From: Ridgeia piscesae
Taxonomy: Eukaryota; Annelida; Polychaeta; Sabellida; Siboglinidae
Assembly (NCBI GenBank): GCA_025642075.2
Contig: JAODUO010001167.1
Coordinates: 53,501 to 117,500 of the forward strand
Length of the DNA: 64,000 bases
Direction of reading: 5' to 3'
The translations under genes were made by a program, and so were the position numbers. Below the pieces are notes generated by a model. It saw only the letters and a list, made by a program, of their open reading frames with translations, did not search any database and was not told the DNA's origin. Shown one piece after another: positions 12,701-22,800 of the stretch. Within the stretch, counting starts at the first letter, position 1. Every line of letters starts with the position of its first letter.

Positions 12701-15500
12701 GTGACAGAGTTGTTATTCTGCTCAGTGATGACAGTAGTTATACTGCTCAGTGATGACGGAGTTGTTATTCTGCTCACTGGTGACAGAGTTGTTATTCTGC
12801 TCAGTGATGACAGTAGTTATACTGCTCAGTGATGACGGAGTTGTTATTCTGCTCACTGGTGACAGAGTTGTTATTCTGCTCAGTGATGACAGTAGTTATA
12901 CTGCTCAGTGATGACGGAGTTGTTATTCTGCTCACTGGTGACAGAGTGGTTATTCTGCTACGTGATGACAGTAGTTATACTGCTCAGTGATGACGGAGTT
13001 GTTATTCTGCTCAGTGATGACGGAGTTGTTATTCTGCTCACTGGTGACAGAATTGTTATTCTGCTCAGTGATGACAGTAGTTATACTGCTCAGTGATGAC
13101 GGAGTTGTTATTCTGCTCAGTGATGACATAGTTGTTATTCTGCTCAGTGATGACATAGTTGTTATTCTGCTCACTGGTGACAGAGTGGTTATTCTGCTCA
13201 GTGAATTTGACCCAGGAGTGGTTATTCTGCTCAGTGATGACAGTGTTATACTGCTCAGTGATGACGGAGTTGTTATTCTGCTCACTGGTGACAGAGTGGT
13301 TATTCTGCTCAGTGATGACAGTGGTTATACTGCTCAGTGATGACGGAGTTGTTATTCTGCTCAGTGATGACGGAGTTGTTATTCTGCTCACTGGTGACAG
13401 AGTTGTTATTCTGCTCAGTGATGAACTGTCACCGGTGCAGACCATGTCAGTGACCACAAATGAATAAGATGTCACATTGTAGCAATAGTTGTCTAGAGAA
13501 TATTACTGACAATGATTGAAATGTCACATGTGAGAAATGTAATTCGACCAAAATAAGCAAAAAAATATTTCTTCCATTTAGAAACACATGTGGTGCAGCA
13601 GTCACAACATTGTGTAAGTTTTCATCTTTAAAAAGCTGTGTGTTGGATGGTAATGTTACTTGGTTCAGTATATCATTACACATATTTACTAAGATGGTCA
13701 TATCGTCATAAGTCAGGTCGCAGTAAACATTGCATTGGTTCAATATGATTGCATGAGCCAGTAGACATGAGTGCATGTGTTAATCTGTTTACGCTTTGCT
13801 GGGCTTTGCATGACTAAACCATTGGCTATGATCACTGCAGTTGGCAGACACTCAATCGCAGCAAACCTGTAGAACATTTGGCCCGAACAGTTGCTTGAAT
13901 ATTACATAAATAATGCAAGCAGCATACGGTTGCATAAGCACTTTGATTTCGCTGGAGACTTTAGGTAAATGTTACTTGTTTCTGCAACAAATTGTAAGAG
14001 TCAACTTGAGCATACAGTACAAACAATTAAGTCATATTTCATGTATTTTATAGATGTACCTGAGTGGTTGGTTGGTGGAGTGACTGCCAACTGCAGTGAT
14101 GTTGTCACTGGCTGTGTTGTTGTCATTGCATACAACACATACACCTCTTACTGTGTACAGTACAGCTGTACACTATTACAACATACACATGTGCAAACAG
14201 TGTGATGTTGTTTGGCTGGTCTGTGGTCAAGGTGTTGTCTGCCCAGTGACCCTTGTCTCACCTTCACATTCACCGAGGACATTTGAGAACCATCTGCCCT
14301 AAGACTGTTGAAATTTGTAATCCAGTTGCACTTTGTCATCATTTTCCTTCCGGCAAACATTAATTCACAGTTTGTTGCCATTAGGAAGCAAGCCCTTAGA
14401 AAAAAGACACTTTCTTGGTAATCTTATTGCATATATTCCTTTGTTCTTCCACAATCCACATCCAGAATTGGCATTTTACCTATATATCGCTAAAGATCAC
14501 AAGACTTCATTAGAATGATTTGCTCAGCTGTTAGATTGTAATGGTGCCCACAGTTACATATTTTATTATCTCCCCTAGTAGAGGCTCCCTTCATAGTAGG
14601 GGGCACCCTTCACTCTCCCTGGAAAGTGCAGTATCCCCTGTACAAACCAACCTCCAGTTGTGACTTTAAAATCACACATTCAGCTACCACAAATCATTGT
14701 TTATATTGTGACACAGACATCACGTTGAACAATAAGCAAAAACAATAACATTATTTCCAAATAGCTTCAACAATATAATCCCCAAGTGTAAATCAAATAA
14801 GCTTGAAACAGTGTTCGCAAGTTGAAAGTTGCGAATTGTACACAAATCAACAATCACGCTTTCCTTCCACGTACAGCTTCATAGATCTCCTTCCCTGACA
14901 CCAGTGGAATTGTTTTCAAAGCCCAGCAAACGTCCTGCTAATAATTATGAAATCAACCAGGCAAACTTTAAATCACCCCTGTCCCTGTGTGCGCCCTACA
15001 CTGTAGGGTGGACGCGGCTGATGGCGAGTGCTTGTTTTGTTTCAGCTGGGTTCATGATTACCAGGAAGCATGTGTACAGCGAGTAGTTGGCTTCCTTAAG
15101 GGCCCCCCCTCCGCCCCGTCAGCCATTCCCGAGGTTCCCACCCTGCTCTCATGTGGCTCATGGCCCGGGGGTGAGCCACACGCATATTTCAAGGCAATGC
15201 TCTTTTTTCTGCTATGCTTTTGCACTCCGTCTTGCATGCCTTGAGCAGGTAAAATCTGGAACCAGAGATTCTTAAGTCAGTTTGTTAGTGAGGTCCGCTG
15301 GGTATTATGTAAGAACATTATTAAATCCCCAGGAATTGTGCAAGAGCACATTGTGCAAGAGTTCGTTGTACAACAGCACATTGAATAGCAGCACATGCAC
15401 TTAGTTGAATGTTAAGTGTTGTGCAGATTCGTTGGTTGAAATGTGCACATGTTGAGATGCACACACATGCTCTCACTCTCACTCTCTCACTCTCTCACAC

Positions 15501-15554
<54 letters not shown>

Positions 15555-17338
15555 TACACTGCATATATACATGCATGCATTTACACATACATAAACACTC
15601 TAAAACATAAGCACACTCGAACAAACACATACTTTCTCGCATGCATGCATATACACTCATGCATGTACTCGAACTCGTTTGACTCAAACAAACACACTTT
15701 CTAACACACATTTGCACTTGCAAATATACACTTCACAACAATTGAAAAGGTTGTAGATAAATCCATTGTTTTCAGTATTTATTTTACTATTAAATTTATT
15801 TCTTGTATAAAAATGCAAACCTTAGACAATTCAAAACTTTTATTTTATTCATAACATATGTCTGGAAAATGCTATGAAGATTTCTAAATTCTACATAGGT
15901 AATTTTTTGTTTTACTTACCTATATGATGTGCCCAGTTCAGACTTTATTTCTATTTTATAACAGCCAGTTCAGTTAAATTTTATTCACCAATCAAAGTGT
16001 TGTATATCTCTTGGATTCCAGATTTTACTTGCTTATTGTTCAATTGCATTTCTATGAATATATTGATGTTTGTATGTATCCTTTATTTACAACACAGCTT
16101 GCTTGCAATGTACCCTCCATATTTAACTCGCTTTTGTAGTCTGTTATAGCTTGTTAGCAAACTTATTTGGTTTTGCCTGAATTTTCATAAGTTTAATGTT
16201 TCAAGTTCCAGTGTCATTCCACACACTCCACCTCCTGCACTTCTCTGCTCTGTCAGACATCAATTGTTAGTCATTATGATGCGTGGTATCTCAGGGGAAC
16301 AGTCACATGACAGGGGAACAGTCAGATGACAGATTGCTGCTCCATTTAGTGTAGTTCCTAAAACCAATACAGTCTGAAACAAATATCAGATTGAGATATT
16401 TTTTATGTAATATCCTCTGGAATAGTAATGTATAATGTAAAAATTACATTCAGCAAGTAATGCAGTCAGGATATATTGTAATTTCATCATCGTAAACCAG
16501 ACACATGTTATTCACAATTAGCATAATCGCCACCAGCTATATCCAACAAAATACACCACTGATATGATAAAAACAGTCTGTGTAAGTAAACTGTTACTTG
16601 GCAAATCACAATCAATGGCATAAGTAATGTCATCCACCGTTATACTCAGTACTGCAGTCAAAGAGTTTTGCAGTAAGTTACACACAAAAAGCACAAGTCT
16701 TGAAAAATAATTCAACAGGGTGATAATCAATGATTTGAATTATTGCGATGCTAAGACATCAGCCAAGCAATATAGAACACACCTCCACATAGTGGATAAT
16801 TGTACTTAAAACTAATTTTAATAACATACATTGTCAGTGCCACAAAAGCGGACTGTCATACTGAAATTGTTAAACCTGTACCTGGTAAGTTCTTATTTGA
16901 GCTTAGCATATCCAAAATAAATATTTAAATTGCATGGGTTATTGCCATCTTATCAAGACAACTTCATCAGTATTTATGATCATCTGGCCAAATTATGTCA
17001 TCGTATACATTTATATATACAGGTATATACATAAGAATGTTTATAATTCCTCTTATTTTTATTAATTAATTCAGTAGTAAAACTGAAGTAACACTATAGT
17101 AGTGACCATAATGACAATACTTGTGACACACAACTATACACTGTTATAACGAAACCATTTTTTTGCCATTCATTATGTACAACTCTGTAAAGTAAGTTAA
17201 ATAACACAATCTTTGTACAAAGTAAAACCATAAAGATCAGAGATAAACTATATTTGATGATGATCATCAGTAAATATATAATATATTCAGGGTTTTTCAG
17301 TTTTGCAAACTAGCTCTTTAGAAGGTGTGTTTGTAAGT

Positions 17339-17393
<55 letters not shown>

Positions 17394-17477
17394 ATCTTTG
17401 AAGGATCAGGATACCTACATTGATGGATCAATTAATCAATCATAACAACCATACTTCATATAATATATATAATTTAT

Positions 17478-17526
<49 letters not shown>

Positions 17527-17867
17527 GTGTATATATAATTATATATATGTCTACCGGTATATATAATTTAGGCGACATTCTGACAGTGTTTGTCTTACTT
17601 TCTAGATGGATACATGACTACCAGGATGCTTGCGTTGACAAACTTGAGAAGTTCATCTCCGGCGAGTTGAGTACTCGCTCCCCGACCGGGCTGACCTTGG
17701 CACGACCTAGCCTTTCGAAGGCGAGCAGCCTTAGTTCTGCCCCGAACAGCATACATGGGCCCGGGGCGCGAGACGTTTTCAGAAAGACAACCTCGGCGTC
17801 ATTCGATTCGTTGATGAGTCCCCCAGGGTGCAGAGACAACGAGAAGCCAATGTCAAAGCTCTGCTGA
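5852..17867 (+). CDS. SARM1: SARM1 (SAM and TIR NADase), 3' part of the gene, spliced
   Basis: SARM1 cleaves NAD+ through its TIR domain to drive axon degeneration and also acts in innate immune signalling; its SAM domains build the octamer. Exons read here: 5852-5976 (SAM1), 6691-6926 (rest of SAM1 and SAM2), 8095-8206 (TIR start, DCFISYRR), 8639-8828 ([15 protein letters not shown]), 10175-10296 (EVVAAIEGG to CFFNGI), then one of two alternative last exons, 15046 onward or 17606-17867. All junctions are AG/GT and the phases agree throughout. The Trp matching human W638 is in DWVH at the end of the 8639 exon. The catalytic Glu (human E642) is the first codon of the 10175 exon, so the active site is intact. 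The N-terminal ARM exons are absent and must lie upstream of this window. With the 17606 exon the protein ends in a Ser/Pro-rich tail and a stop at 17865-17867. Identification rests on residue-level match to the vertebrate protein. Confidence 0.93.
6691..6926 (+). CDS. SARM1: SARM1 exon: end of SAM1 and SAM2
   Basis: Acceptor TTTCAG, donor AAGA/GTAAGT. It encodes FLRELGRLK, then SAM2 from about LDSWLKELG to [16 protein letters not shown], matching the vertebrate order. Introns on both sides are AT-rich. Confidence 0.92.
7700..8040 (-). mobile_element. SINE-like element, copy A (tRNA-type head)
   Basis: On the minus strand this has a Pol III B-box-like motif (GGGTTCAAATCC), a central part containing GTATGAATGAGTAC and GCTATAGATAGTGGTGG, then GCATGGCTGGTGGCTTCCCAG and an end with TTGCGCTATTTAAGAAC. 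The same order occurs near 41.1, 48.6 and 54.9 kb, so this is a dispersed family. It ends about 55 bp before the acceptor of the first TIR exon. Family name not recognised. Confidence 0.7.
8095..8206 (+). CDS. SARM1: SARM1 exon: start of TIR domain
   Basis: It encodes [14 protein letters not shown] followed by [15 protein letters not shown], the TIR beta-A strand and box 1. The acceptor is taken after GATGACAG because this keeps the phase with the 6691 exon. An in-frame ATG lies just upstream but belongs to intron and SINE-flanking sequence. Confidence 0.9.
8639..8828 (+). CDS. SARM1: SARM1 exon: TIR core to DWVHR
   Basis: It encodes [20 protein letters not shown], then [22 protein letters not shown] and DWVHR. 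The Trp of DWVH corresponds to human W638, which stacks on the NAD nicotinamide. Donor AGG/GTAGGT, phase 0. Confidence 0.93.
8850..10174. other. SARM1 intron with pyrimidine-rich tract and a large palindrome
   Basis: The part from about 8900 to 9260 is C/T-rich with many CTTTC and TCTCC motifs. A large inverted repeat follows (separate entry). No coding exon is seen. Confidence 0.7.
9545..9985. repeat. Large inverted repeat with a (TA)n/(TG)n loop
   Basis: Left arm about 9545-9711 and right arm about 9803-9985 are reverse complements with a few mismatches. For example AATTGTGTTCTATGTAT on the left pairs with ATACATAGAACACAATT on the right, and GATGTTTATATTTTACCC pairs with the GTAAAATACAAACATC side. 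The loop is TA and TG repeats at 9712-9793. It is probably a foldback element or an inverted duplication. Confidence 0.85.
10175..10296 (+). CDS. SARM1: SARM1 exon carrying the catalytic glutamate
   Basis: The acceptor ATGTGACAG is followed directly by GAA GTA GTG, so the catalytic Glu is the first residue. The exon continues with [20 protein letters not shown] and [12 protein letters not shown]. It ends in phase 2 (AG/GTAGGA) and joins in frame to either alternative last exon. Confidence 0.93.
11071..11632. mobile_element. Foldback element with about 200-bp inverted arms
   Basis: Left arm about 11071-11300 and right arm about 11400-11632 are reverse complements. GGTGTCTGGGCGACGACAAC on the left matches GTTGTCATCGCCCAGACACC on the right, and the similarity continues through the AAGAAAGACGAC and CCTATGATGCAATGTCCAAT blocks. 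The left arm lacks about 9 bp present in the right. The spacer is about 100 bp. No coding capacity. The class is uncertain: a foldback DNA element or two inverted LTR-like copies. Confidence 0.8.
11960..13430. repeat. 27-bp minisatellite with 79-bp higher-order unit
   Basis: The basic unit is about 27 bp (GTTATTCTGCTCAGTGATGA followed by CAGAGTT). The first 230 bp is a simple 27-bp array. Further on, a 79-bp block of 27, 25 and 27 bp repeats; the marker GTTATACTGCTCAG recurs at 12579, 12658, 12737, 12816 and 12895, exactly 79 bp apart. Open frames on both strands (VITEQNN or ILLSDD repeats) follow from the unit and are not genes. It lies in the SARM1 intron before the alternative last exons. 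Confidence 0.95.
13431..15045. other. SARM1 intron sequence without recognised features
   Basis: I see no exon or clear repeat until the acceptor at 15045. Open frames here are short and show no family motifs. Confidence 0.6.
15046..15244 (+). CDS. SARM1: SARM1 alternative last TIR exon (copy a)
   Basis: The acceptor TTGTTTCAG is followed by C TGG GTT CAT GAT TAC, giving [19 protein letters not shown]. This is homologous to human WSHEYQEATIEKIIRFLQG, the last TIR helix, and is a second version of the exon at 17606. Both fit the phase of the 10175 exon, so they are alternatives. Read through, this copy ends at the stop 15242-15244 after a Pro-rich then hydrophobic tail. A strong donor (CCCGGGG/GTGAGC) at 15170/15171 could instead splice onward, for example to an open exon at 18505. 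Which form is used cannot be told from sequence. Confidence 0.75.
15461..15552. repeat. (CT)n/(CA)n microsatellite
   Basis: Short CTCACTCT repeats pass into a pure CA run of about 55 bp. Looser CA-rich sequence continues to about 15710. Confidence 0.92.
15750..17340. other. AT-rich intron between the two alternative SARM1 exons
   Basis: No exon recognised. Two near-identical short blocks (ACAGTCACATGACAGGGGA and ACAGTCAGATGACAG) lie near 16300. Confidence 0.6.
17342..17522. repeat. Two (TA)n microsatellites
   Basis: Pure TA runs at about 17342-17386 and 17486-17522, separated by unique sequence, 85-260 bp before the 17606 exon. They may influence splicing of that exon, but this is inference. 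Confidence 0.92.
17606..17867 (+). CDS. SARM1: SARM1 alternative last TIR exon (copy b) with stop
   Basis: The acceptor CTTTCTAG is followed by A TGG ATA CAT GAC TAC, giving [20 protein letters not shown], the terminal TIR helix. A Ser/Pro/Arg-rich tail of about 66 residues follows, ending SKLC and a TGA at 17865-17867. Such a low-complexity tail also occurs at the end of vertebrate SARM1. Against copy a ([19 protein letters not shown]) the first ten residues differ mainly by conservative changes and the helix end diverges more. The presence of a stop and a nearby poly(A) signal makes this the default terminal exon. Confidence 0.9.
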
Positions 17868-18237
17868 GAACAGTGTGGATTTATTGTGGTCACGTGACAC
17901 ATGGTCATGTGACTGAACAAAACCGCATGCTGTAATCACAGTTAGAGTTATTACACTGTTCCGGAACAGAATGTTCTCTTGAATCACCACCAGTATAGGC
18001 GCTAGGACTTTCGGGAATTAGCCATTGTTTACAATGTAGGTTGATGTTTGCACCACTAAATAACCCTATGCACAACTTTCACACTCGTACTCTAGCTTAG
18101 AAGTTGTAAAAGCAGCACATAACATTGCTGTGCTGAAACAATGATTCGGCATTTGTTGACTACACGATTTTGCGTCTAGAAAGTAACCAGAGGAATTAGT
18201 AATGTGTAGCATAAATTTAGCAACTTTGCTGGTGTAA

Positions 18238-18243
18238 AATAAA
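18238..18243 (+). terminator. Candidate SARM1 poly(A) signal
   Basis: AATAAA about 370 bp after the SARM1 stop codon. It is the first canonical hexamer on this strand after the stop that I noticed. Use not proven. Confidence 0.45.
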
Positions 18244-18504
18244 TGTGTCGAAAGTGAGTTAGTTTATATAGAGTTAAATAATATATAAGTTAATTTTATT
18301 AGTGTTTATTTGTTTTTACTAAATTTAGATTTAGTAAGTGAAGCCCACCTGAGTCATCTAGATCAAGTTTATTTAGAAGGGTTACTGAACCTTTGACCAA
18401 TGAGTTGTTTAGTTACTTTGCCATTTTGTAGAATATATTTACTTTTTAACTTATTGATATGAGAATGTTGATTGTGTTTTGTTTGTCTCATTTTCATATT
18501 TCAG

Positions 18505-18614
18505 GCACACTGCATGATTCACAACAACCTAAGGCAATTGTGAAGGAGGCTTTAAGTCAGTTGGATACTGAGACAGTTGCCAGTCAATTCGGTGTTGTTA
18601 TTTTGCAAAGGTAG
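18505..18614 (+). CDS. Possible extra SARM1 terminal exon
   Basis: The acceptor CATATTTCAG at 18504 opens a frame encoding TLHDSQQPKAIVKEALSQLD, then TETVASQFGVVILQR and a TAG at 18612-18614. The open frame is the one needed if the donor at 15170/15171 of SARM1 alternative exon a is used (phase 1, joining codon GGC). The other two frames stop early. No family recognised. A one-in-three chance match of phase cannot be excluded. Confidence 0.25.
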
Positions 18615-21600
18615 CGAGAATGTTGGTATGTAGAAATTATATATCAATTGAATATTATGTCCTCATTTGATTTGCTGGTGGTCAGTGAATAATTCATAGC
18701 CGTGTGTATTTATGTTGGCTACTGCTGTTGAAGGCCGTCCGTTGCTGTAGATGTTAGGACGAGTGATCTGTATATATATATTTACTTCGGTATTTCCGCC
18801 ATGAAGCCCCCTGGTGGGGATGGAAGAACTACAACAACGGGTAAAGGTCACCAGGTATATACACACGCTCTATGGAGAGAGATTATTAATCCTATAATTA
18901 TTATTGTAAACCAGCAATAGAGTTTTTTATTTGTAAGATATAACTTGTTTGTTTAAAATCTCATTTAAACTGTAAATGTGATAAATTTCACCATCGCAAT
19001 GTTTCATTTGATAATGAATCATATTTCTTTTAAAATTGGACAACTTAAATCTGTTACCCTGAGTATGTTACCATTACATGGTGAAAAATCCAACTTAATT
19101 AATAACAAGATTTTTACCCTCAATGCGTGATTTCTTGAATTGCAATACAAGGTGGTTTGATTCACATTTCCTTGTGGACACAAGCAGAATTGTATATTTT
19201 TGCAATACATTTTATCCAGATAGGGCTGTTTGATACTGTATAATTATATTATTTATATTGTCAGAATAAATTGTAATGTTATGTTTTTGGATGTTCAAGA
19301 ACAAACTGCCCTTACAATGTGTGAACAAATCGTCCACGCATAGTAAGTTGAGGGATGTTTGGAAAGAGTGCATTAATTACAACATATTTGATCTGTATCT
19401 GAATGCTAGTCATCTTGAAAACACCAGAATAATGTGTTGTTTGGTAATATTTTTGCATTGTGTGAGGCATAAATATTGGCTGACTTCTGCTGTCCAACAT
19501 GTTTATGTTATAATGTCCTTCGTGTAAATAGTGACAGTTGCGGTTCAATCACTCCACACTGCTCCCAATTTGTGCAGCAAATTGTGTTTATTAAAACATG
19601 AGAGCTATTCTAGGATAACACCTCGAAACTAGTTCTAATCCACTTGTCTATTTTTGTCTTCCTTTGACATTGTTATCCAATTCAGGCGTTTAAAATAAAT
19701 CACTGCCAATTTGCTATTGCTTCTTCATATTTACAGAATGTCTTGGTCTGTCTCTGTCTCTCTCTCACACACATGTTCATGTTGGATTAGTGAAGCATAC
19801 TTATAATGTCAAAGCATTTTTGTTCTATTGTGTACGATTGGTATGTGTGCATTAATTGTCCTATGGCTAAATACTTACCAGAGAAGTCAAGATTGTTTTT
19901 AGGTCTGCTTGGTAACGAGGGGTAAAATAATCAAGAGGACAGGATATTACACTATAAAACACTTTATCTTTTAAACTGAATTATCGAGTGATCTGGTAGT
20001 AGCAGTGATTGCTAGCACTAGCGCAGACTAACTTCTCTCGTTGAAGGATCAATTAAGTTATTGTCCCAGATATAAAGGTTTGACGAAATAAGTTAGAAGA
20101 TATAAATGCTGGTGTTAATGGTATAACCTTGTCTGGATCAGTTATTCCAGCTTGTGGTGTATTAATTTATTGGTATTTGTTGAGGAATGTCGTGCCATGT
20201 TGTTGATAATTTATGAGTTCTGGAATAAAGTTGCAGAATTGTTTGACGGTATGTTGTTTATCTGTTTGTTTAGTCAATGCCACGGTTGGATTATCTTACA
20301 GAAACTTGAAGAAAAAACATTCCTATTGGAGACTACCAGATATTGACACCGATAGTGTTATCTATTATATATTGTAATCTTAATTATATGCAAACGTTAT
20401 ACACAATTTAAGTATTATCTTCTCTAGTAGTATCCGGTAGTAGTAAAAGCTTTATCTGTTATGGTATCTATGCCACATGATACGTTTTGTCATGAATTTC
20501 AATAGGCCATTATCAACCTACACATACATAAAATCCAGCTTTAGATCAAATGGTTCACAATACTAATAAAATAATAATAAATAAATATATAAGAAATCTG
20601 TAATAAAATAAAATTATACTGAAATATAATATAATAAATTACACTAATACAAATATTTAAAATTATCATAAATGATAAAAAGTAAAGCTCTGATGTGTTG
20701 AATGTCAACTTGATCATTTCTGTTCTTTCTGCATCCTTGAACTAATGGCATCAGTCTCTCGACTACCAATTGGAAGTGCATTTTAAACAATTGCAATGAT
20801 ACAAACGGCCATTCGCAGCTGCATTTAATTGCCAGATGTGCATAGCTTCAATCCCACAAGCAGTAATATAGTTTCATGACACTTCACATGAACGAAACAA
20901 TACAGATTGGAAACTGGAAGATAAACATTAACAAGAACAATGACTTAAAGATAAACAATACTGTTTTTTTATACCATAGTACTACAGTGACAACTGTGAA
21001 AACAAACTGATTCACAAGTTTGATAGACAGTAGAGTGCATACTTAACATGTACGGAATGCAACACAACAGACAATTATCACAGCAGGTGGATAGCGTTAC
21101 TATTCTTACCCAGACGGAAGCTGTCCAGTGACACAGACCGTCTTACAAATTGCTATATGACCACACTTCAAACAATGAAGTTGTGCCTCATGAAAGCCAC
21201 TCGGTTTACGTCAACAAAGACTTGAGCTAAATGACAGCTATCAGACCATTAAGTGCAGCTCTTATGCATAATGGTCGAGGATAGTAAATTTTATTGACTT
21301 ATTTGTCACTGCGGCCAGAATAGCATCACTTGCCTGTGATATAGTGGCATTCTTGTGGTGTTTACAAATTCCCAAGAACCGTATCAATGTCAACATAAAA
21401 ATGAATATTTCCCGAGTGTTGTCAAATTGTTCATCTACATAATCAATGCTGTCTGGAATATATCCTCTAAGACAATCTTGTTATATTCAGAAGTCACCCA
21501 AGAAGAAATTGACAAACAGATATGAAGCTGTGATGAAGGTTTATTTCTTTCTTGTGTATAGTACTTATGTACAAAATCTGCTGACAGTATGCTAAGATTG

Positions 21601-22385
21601 TGACACATGTATACATACACACATACACCAAGTATACACCACCGCCACTGAAATATGTGCATAATTATATTTTCTTTAAAAAACAGCAACCTCCAATATA
21701 ACAAATACAGACCTACGATAGAGCTAACAAAAGTATAGCATATATAATTACTGATATATTTAACAAAAATATGTTCACTATTATCTGCTAGTTCGGTTCT
21801 TACTACACTGTATTCTGACTTCACAGTTCATACCTCTGTTAGGCAATCCTTCATATCTCCCCAGATCTCTCGGTTCCTGTGATTTGACCAGGAATAATAC
21901 GCATGTTGCTCTTTTCATCTACATCTTGGGGCTGTTCAATATTCTATCCCAGAAACTTAATAACTTAATTCTAGTAACACGGTAACCTTTTGTATCAAAA
22001 CGCTGGTCAACAAAGCTTCTGCATCACCTCAATCATAATGCAGCGCAAAAGCAGTCGCACAACATACAAACTGATAATGGTTTTAACTAAAATTACACCA
22101 CTACACATTAGTAAGACCAATTTACTTTTGATCGAAGTAGCATGTCAGTGAGCAAAACAAATACAATGTCCCAGCAGTATGGTCAGGTTGAAATTATTTC
22201 AATGAGACACTTTGATCCCAGAAGCACTTAGAATAATCAACAGCAGTAAACACGACAGTGTAGAAAAACAAGATGTAAATATAATTCTTCATTCATCTAG
22301 AGTCACCTGCCTGCTTCATTTCATTTGCAACACTCAAACATATCTGTCAGTCATCTGGAGGTTGTCTTTGTCTCATTTCTATTGT

Positions 22386-22388
<3 letters not shown>

Positions 22389-22433
<45 letters not shown>
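22389..22433. repeat. (TA)n microsatellite
   Basis: A pure TA run of about 45 bp. Confidence 0.92.
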
Positions 22434-22436
<3 letters not shown>

Positions 22437-22619
22437 TGTAGCACAAAGCAGGCCAGATATCACCACAGTAGAAAGTTGTAAAGAATATTCAGTAGCATTG
22501 ATCAATAAGTGTTGGCTTTAAATCACTTTGTGTCTTCTTGATATCTGTAACATGTTCGTAATGTTAAAATCCACTCAAGAATACTGATGTTGCAACATGC
22601 TGTTTAATTTTAATGTTTG

Positions 22620-22800
22620 TTTTAACACCCTAACAATGTTCTGGTTACATCATTACAATATTTTAACATTACACCATTATAATATTGTTTATATTACAAT
22701 GTTTTTTTTAACATTACACCTTACAATGTTGCTTTACATCGTTACAATGTTTTAACATTACACTTTACAATGTTATTTCAACATTTAACATTTTATTTCC
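22620..22800. repeat. Degenerate ACATTACA/AATGTTTTA repeat zone
   Basis: Variants of TTACAATGTTTTAACATTACACC recur several times with drift, each unit partly self-complementary (AATGTT and AACATT). It looks like an old minisatellite. Confidence 0.6.

Noticed and set aside
11794..13475. Protein made of VITEQNN repeats (minus strand) or ILLSDD repeats (plus strand)
   Set aside because: It comes from the 27-bp unit, which is open by chance in several frames. Frames break at the 79-bp higher-order units and it lies inside a SARM1 intron.
22212..22481. 89-aa frame with an Ile-Tyr repeat end
   Set aside because: Half is a TA microsatellite and the rest has no family motif, codon pattern or splice context.
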